Of a stretch of 56,024 bases of DNA, positions 54,709 to 56,024 are shown in pieces. A program made the position numbers and the translations under genes. The stretch spans positions 1-56,024 of the forward strand of contig CAMQWP010000012.1 of assembly GCA_947038565.1 (NCBI GenBank), given 5' to 3'. Numbering within the stretch: the first letter of the stretch is position 1; each line of letters starts with the position of its first letter. The notes below the pieces were generated by a model. The model was given only the letters and a program-made list of their open reading frames with translations, was not told the origin of the DNA and made no database searches. The stretch is from an uncultured Clostridia bacterium. Its GTDB lineage: Bacteria > Bacillota > Clostridia > Christensenellales > UBA3700.

Positions 54709-55293
54709 CTATTCATGTTCAGCCCATTTACAATCTTGAATTTCAAATTCAGTAAATTTTGCTTGAAAGCTAGATTCTTCAGGACTACACGCATAGACTC
54801 CTATGTTAATTGCGGCACCCCCTTTTGACAAATGAAATATTCTCATCTGACTATATTTAACTCCATCAAATGAGTTTTCTATGCAGTAATCGTCATATCT
54901 TCTGCTTAGCCTATAATACATAAACTTTTGTGTAGTATTAATATCAGTAGTAGCCCAATCCGAGTAACCATTATTAGTCACAACACTACCCAATCTTTGG
55001 AATTCTTCATTCTCGTATTCAATAGATGCCTTGAACCAATTATCACTATCAAGATAAATTATCACTCCGCATTGGTCAAAACGATGACTACTATTGAACG
55101 CTGTTTTTACAACAAAAGAAAACTGCTCGTCATTAGTTTCAAGCAATAGGCTTGGTGCATTGTCATTTCTAAACAAATAATATGTCCTCTGCCAAAAATC
55201 AGTTTTAGCCTCAGTTGTTATTTCCACACTATCGTCTTCTACAATAAAATTTTTAGGTTTATTAATCCAATACATGTTTTTTATATTAATCAT
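54709..55293 (-). CDS. DUF1349 concanavalin-like lectin domain protein
   Basis: 194 residues, a single beta-jelly-roll. NIKNMYWINKPKNFIVEDDS at the start, FDQCGVIIYLDSDNWFKASI in the middle and FSFDG-like/INIGVYACSPEESSFQAKFT at the end are the DUF1349 pattern. Such domains bind or process glycans. Between tail-tip genes it may be a receptor-binding module (inference). AGAGGTGA lies upstream of the ATG; no signal peptide. Confidence 0.8.
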   Translation of the reverse strand: MINIKNMYWINKPKNFIVEDDSVEITTEAKTDFWQRTYYLFRNDNAPSLLLETNDEQFSFVVKTAFNSSHRFDQCGVIIYLDSDNWFKASIEYENEEFQRLGSVVTNNGYSDWATTDINTTQKFMYYRLSRRYDDYCIENSFDGVKYSQMRIFHLSKGGAAINIGVYACSPEESSFQAKFTEFEIQDCKWAEHE

Positions 55294-55344
55294 AAATCAC
55301 CTCTCTTAAAATTATTATATCATATCATACTTGTTATGTCAATA

Positions 55345-56024
55345 TCAGATTATTCTACCTTTTGTTTGTTGAGTAAGTCCTCCATCAAATACGTACCTAT
55401 TATGCTCACAGAGGGTGTTATTTGTATCGCCAAACCTGTTACTGCACTCGAACTCTTGCTCAAGCAGCAAGCTCGGATCACCACGAAACTCAATGTCTAT
55501 CCTGCCACTTCTCATGGATAATCTCTCAAGAAGATTATTACCAATCTCCATTGCTGTATCATAGCTTTGCACGAGATACGATGATGTGTGGTTGTAACTC
55601 TTAACTCCAAATCTCTCTATGCTATCATTATCACAAACATTAATAGTTTGAGTGTTCATTTTTATAGCATTTCCTTTGACTGTAAGCATTAAGAACATTA
55701 TCTTATCGGTTGTGTTTTTGAATGTAATTTCTCCGCAATTAACATACGCATTATGCGTTACTAATTCCAGTCCATCAACTGGTGTATAATCTACACTAAC
55801 ATTCGTAATTAAACCGTTATAATCTAACATAGAAACTGTCTCGCCAAGTGGCTCAATAAATATACCGCCTTCATAAACTTTTATAATTGTATCGTCAATT
55901 AAAATTGTAGAATATGCTGCATTTATTTTATTTGCAAACTCAGTCATTTTATCAGATTTATTATATTTAATTATGTGTTTTGATGTTATTTTATTTAAAT
56001 ATTTTTCTGCACTATTTCCTGCAG
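55345..56024 (-). CDS. phage tail-tip/baseplate hub protein, N-terminus beyond window
   Basis: The frame stays open to the right edge (AGNSAEKYLNKITSKHII before the internal Met at 55947), so about 226 C-terminal residues are visible. AEKYLN is like the start of the late domain in siphophage baseplate/tail proteins, and the end NRYVFDGGLTQQTKGRII is characteristic of them. It probably belongs to a prophage lying mainly to the right. Confidence 0.65.
   Translation of the reverse strand, partial: AGNSAEKYLNKITSKHIIKYNKSDKMTEFANKINAAYSTILIDDTIIKVYEGGIFIEPLGETVSMLDYNGLITNVSVDYTPVDGLELVTHNAYVNCGEITFKNTTDKIMFLMLTVKGNAIKMNTQTINVCDNDSIERFGVKSYNHTSSYLVQSYDTAMEIGNNLLERLSMRSGRIDIEFRGDPSLLLEQEFECSNRFGDTNNTLCEHNRYVFDGGLTQQTKGRII

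Overview
The window is AT-rich DNA with Bacillota (Firmicutes) signals. Genes are preceded by strong AGGAGG-type ribosome binding sites and sigma-A promoters. There are lipoprotein signal peptides with lipoboxes, an Agr peptide quorum-sensing locus, BspA-type leucine-rich surface proteins and InlB/Listeria-Bacteroides repeats. TGA is used as stop and TGG for Trp, so the standard code applies. An uncultured, host-associated Clostridia-like lineage is the best guess; the taxonomy is inference. No rRNA, tRNA or CRISPR was recognised.

Layout. (1) Bases 1-14.5 kb, all minus strand: an agr module (agrA, agrC, agrB, agrD) whose agrC 3' end-agrB-agrD part is duplicated about 2.9 kb downstream, with two secreted proteins between the copies. 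Downstream follow a secreted protein, two ATPase-permease fusion ABC transporters separated by a remnant ABC ATPase end, and a BspA-like surface protein running off the left edge. One agrB copy and the agrC next to it are broken by single-base shifts in A/T runs; the other agrB copy is intact. (2) 14.6-15.0 kb: a decayed BspA gene. (3) 15.2-25.2 kb: a maltodextrin system with GH13 amylase, binding lipoprotein, two permeases, an unusually long MalK ATPase, a divergent LacI regulator with a probably leaderless mRNA, and a separately transcribed lipoprotein with three probable starch-binding modules. (4) 25.7-30.0 kb: two Gfo/Idh/MocA dehydrogenases and a TIM-barrel epimerase, divergent from an AraC regulator. 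(5) 30.0-36.4 kb: a MerR/MATE efflux pair, fossil phage tail genes (tail terminator, tail tube, possible chaperone) around a SRPBCC protein and a Cys-rich protein, and a small operon of DUF2975 membrane protein, XRE regulator and membrane-anchored protein. (6) 36.9-52.0 kb: one long minus-strand operon: BspA lipoprotein, Big_2 lipoprotein, membrane protein with an InlB-like repeat, MoxR ATPase, DUF58, BatA/VWA, double-VWA, second BspA lipoprotein. (7) 52.0-56.0 kb: a 45-bp tandem repeat, a phage-like XRE repressor with operator-like sites, a YpsA/SLOG protein, and phage tail-tip genes running off the right edge.

How the parts fit. Three of the four largest units make surface or secreted proteins sharing BspA LRR and InlB modules: the agr-linked block, the starch lipoprotein and the MoxR operon. 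The agr locus is the natural candidate regulator of its downstream secreted proteins and exporters (inference). The maltodextrin unit forms a complete capture-import-hydrolysis pathway. The MoxR/VWA operon carries its own lipoproteins, suggesting an envelope assembly or surface-display machine. A recurring GU-rich terminator element closes several minus-strand units.
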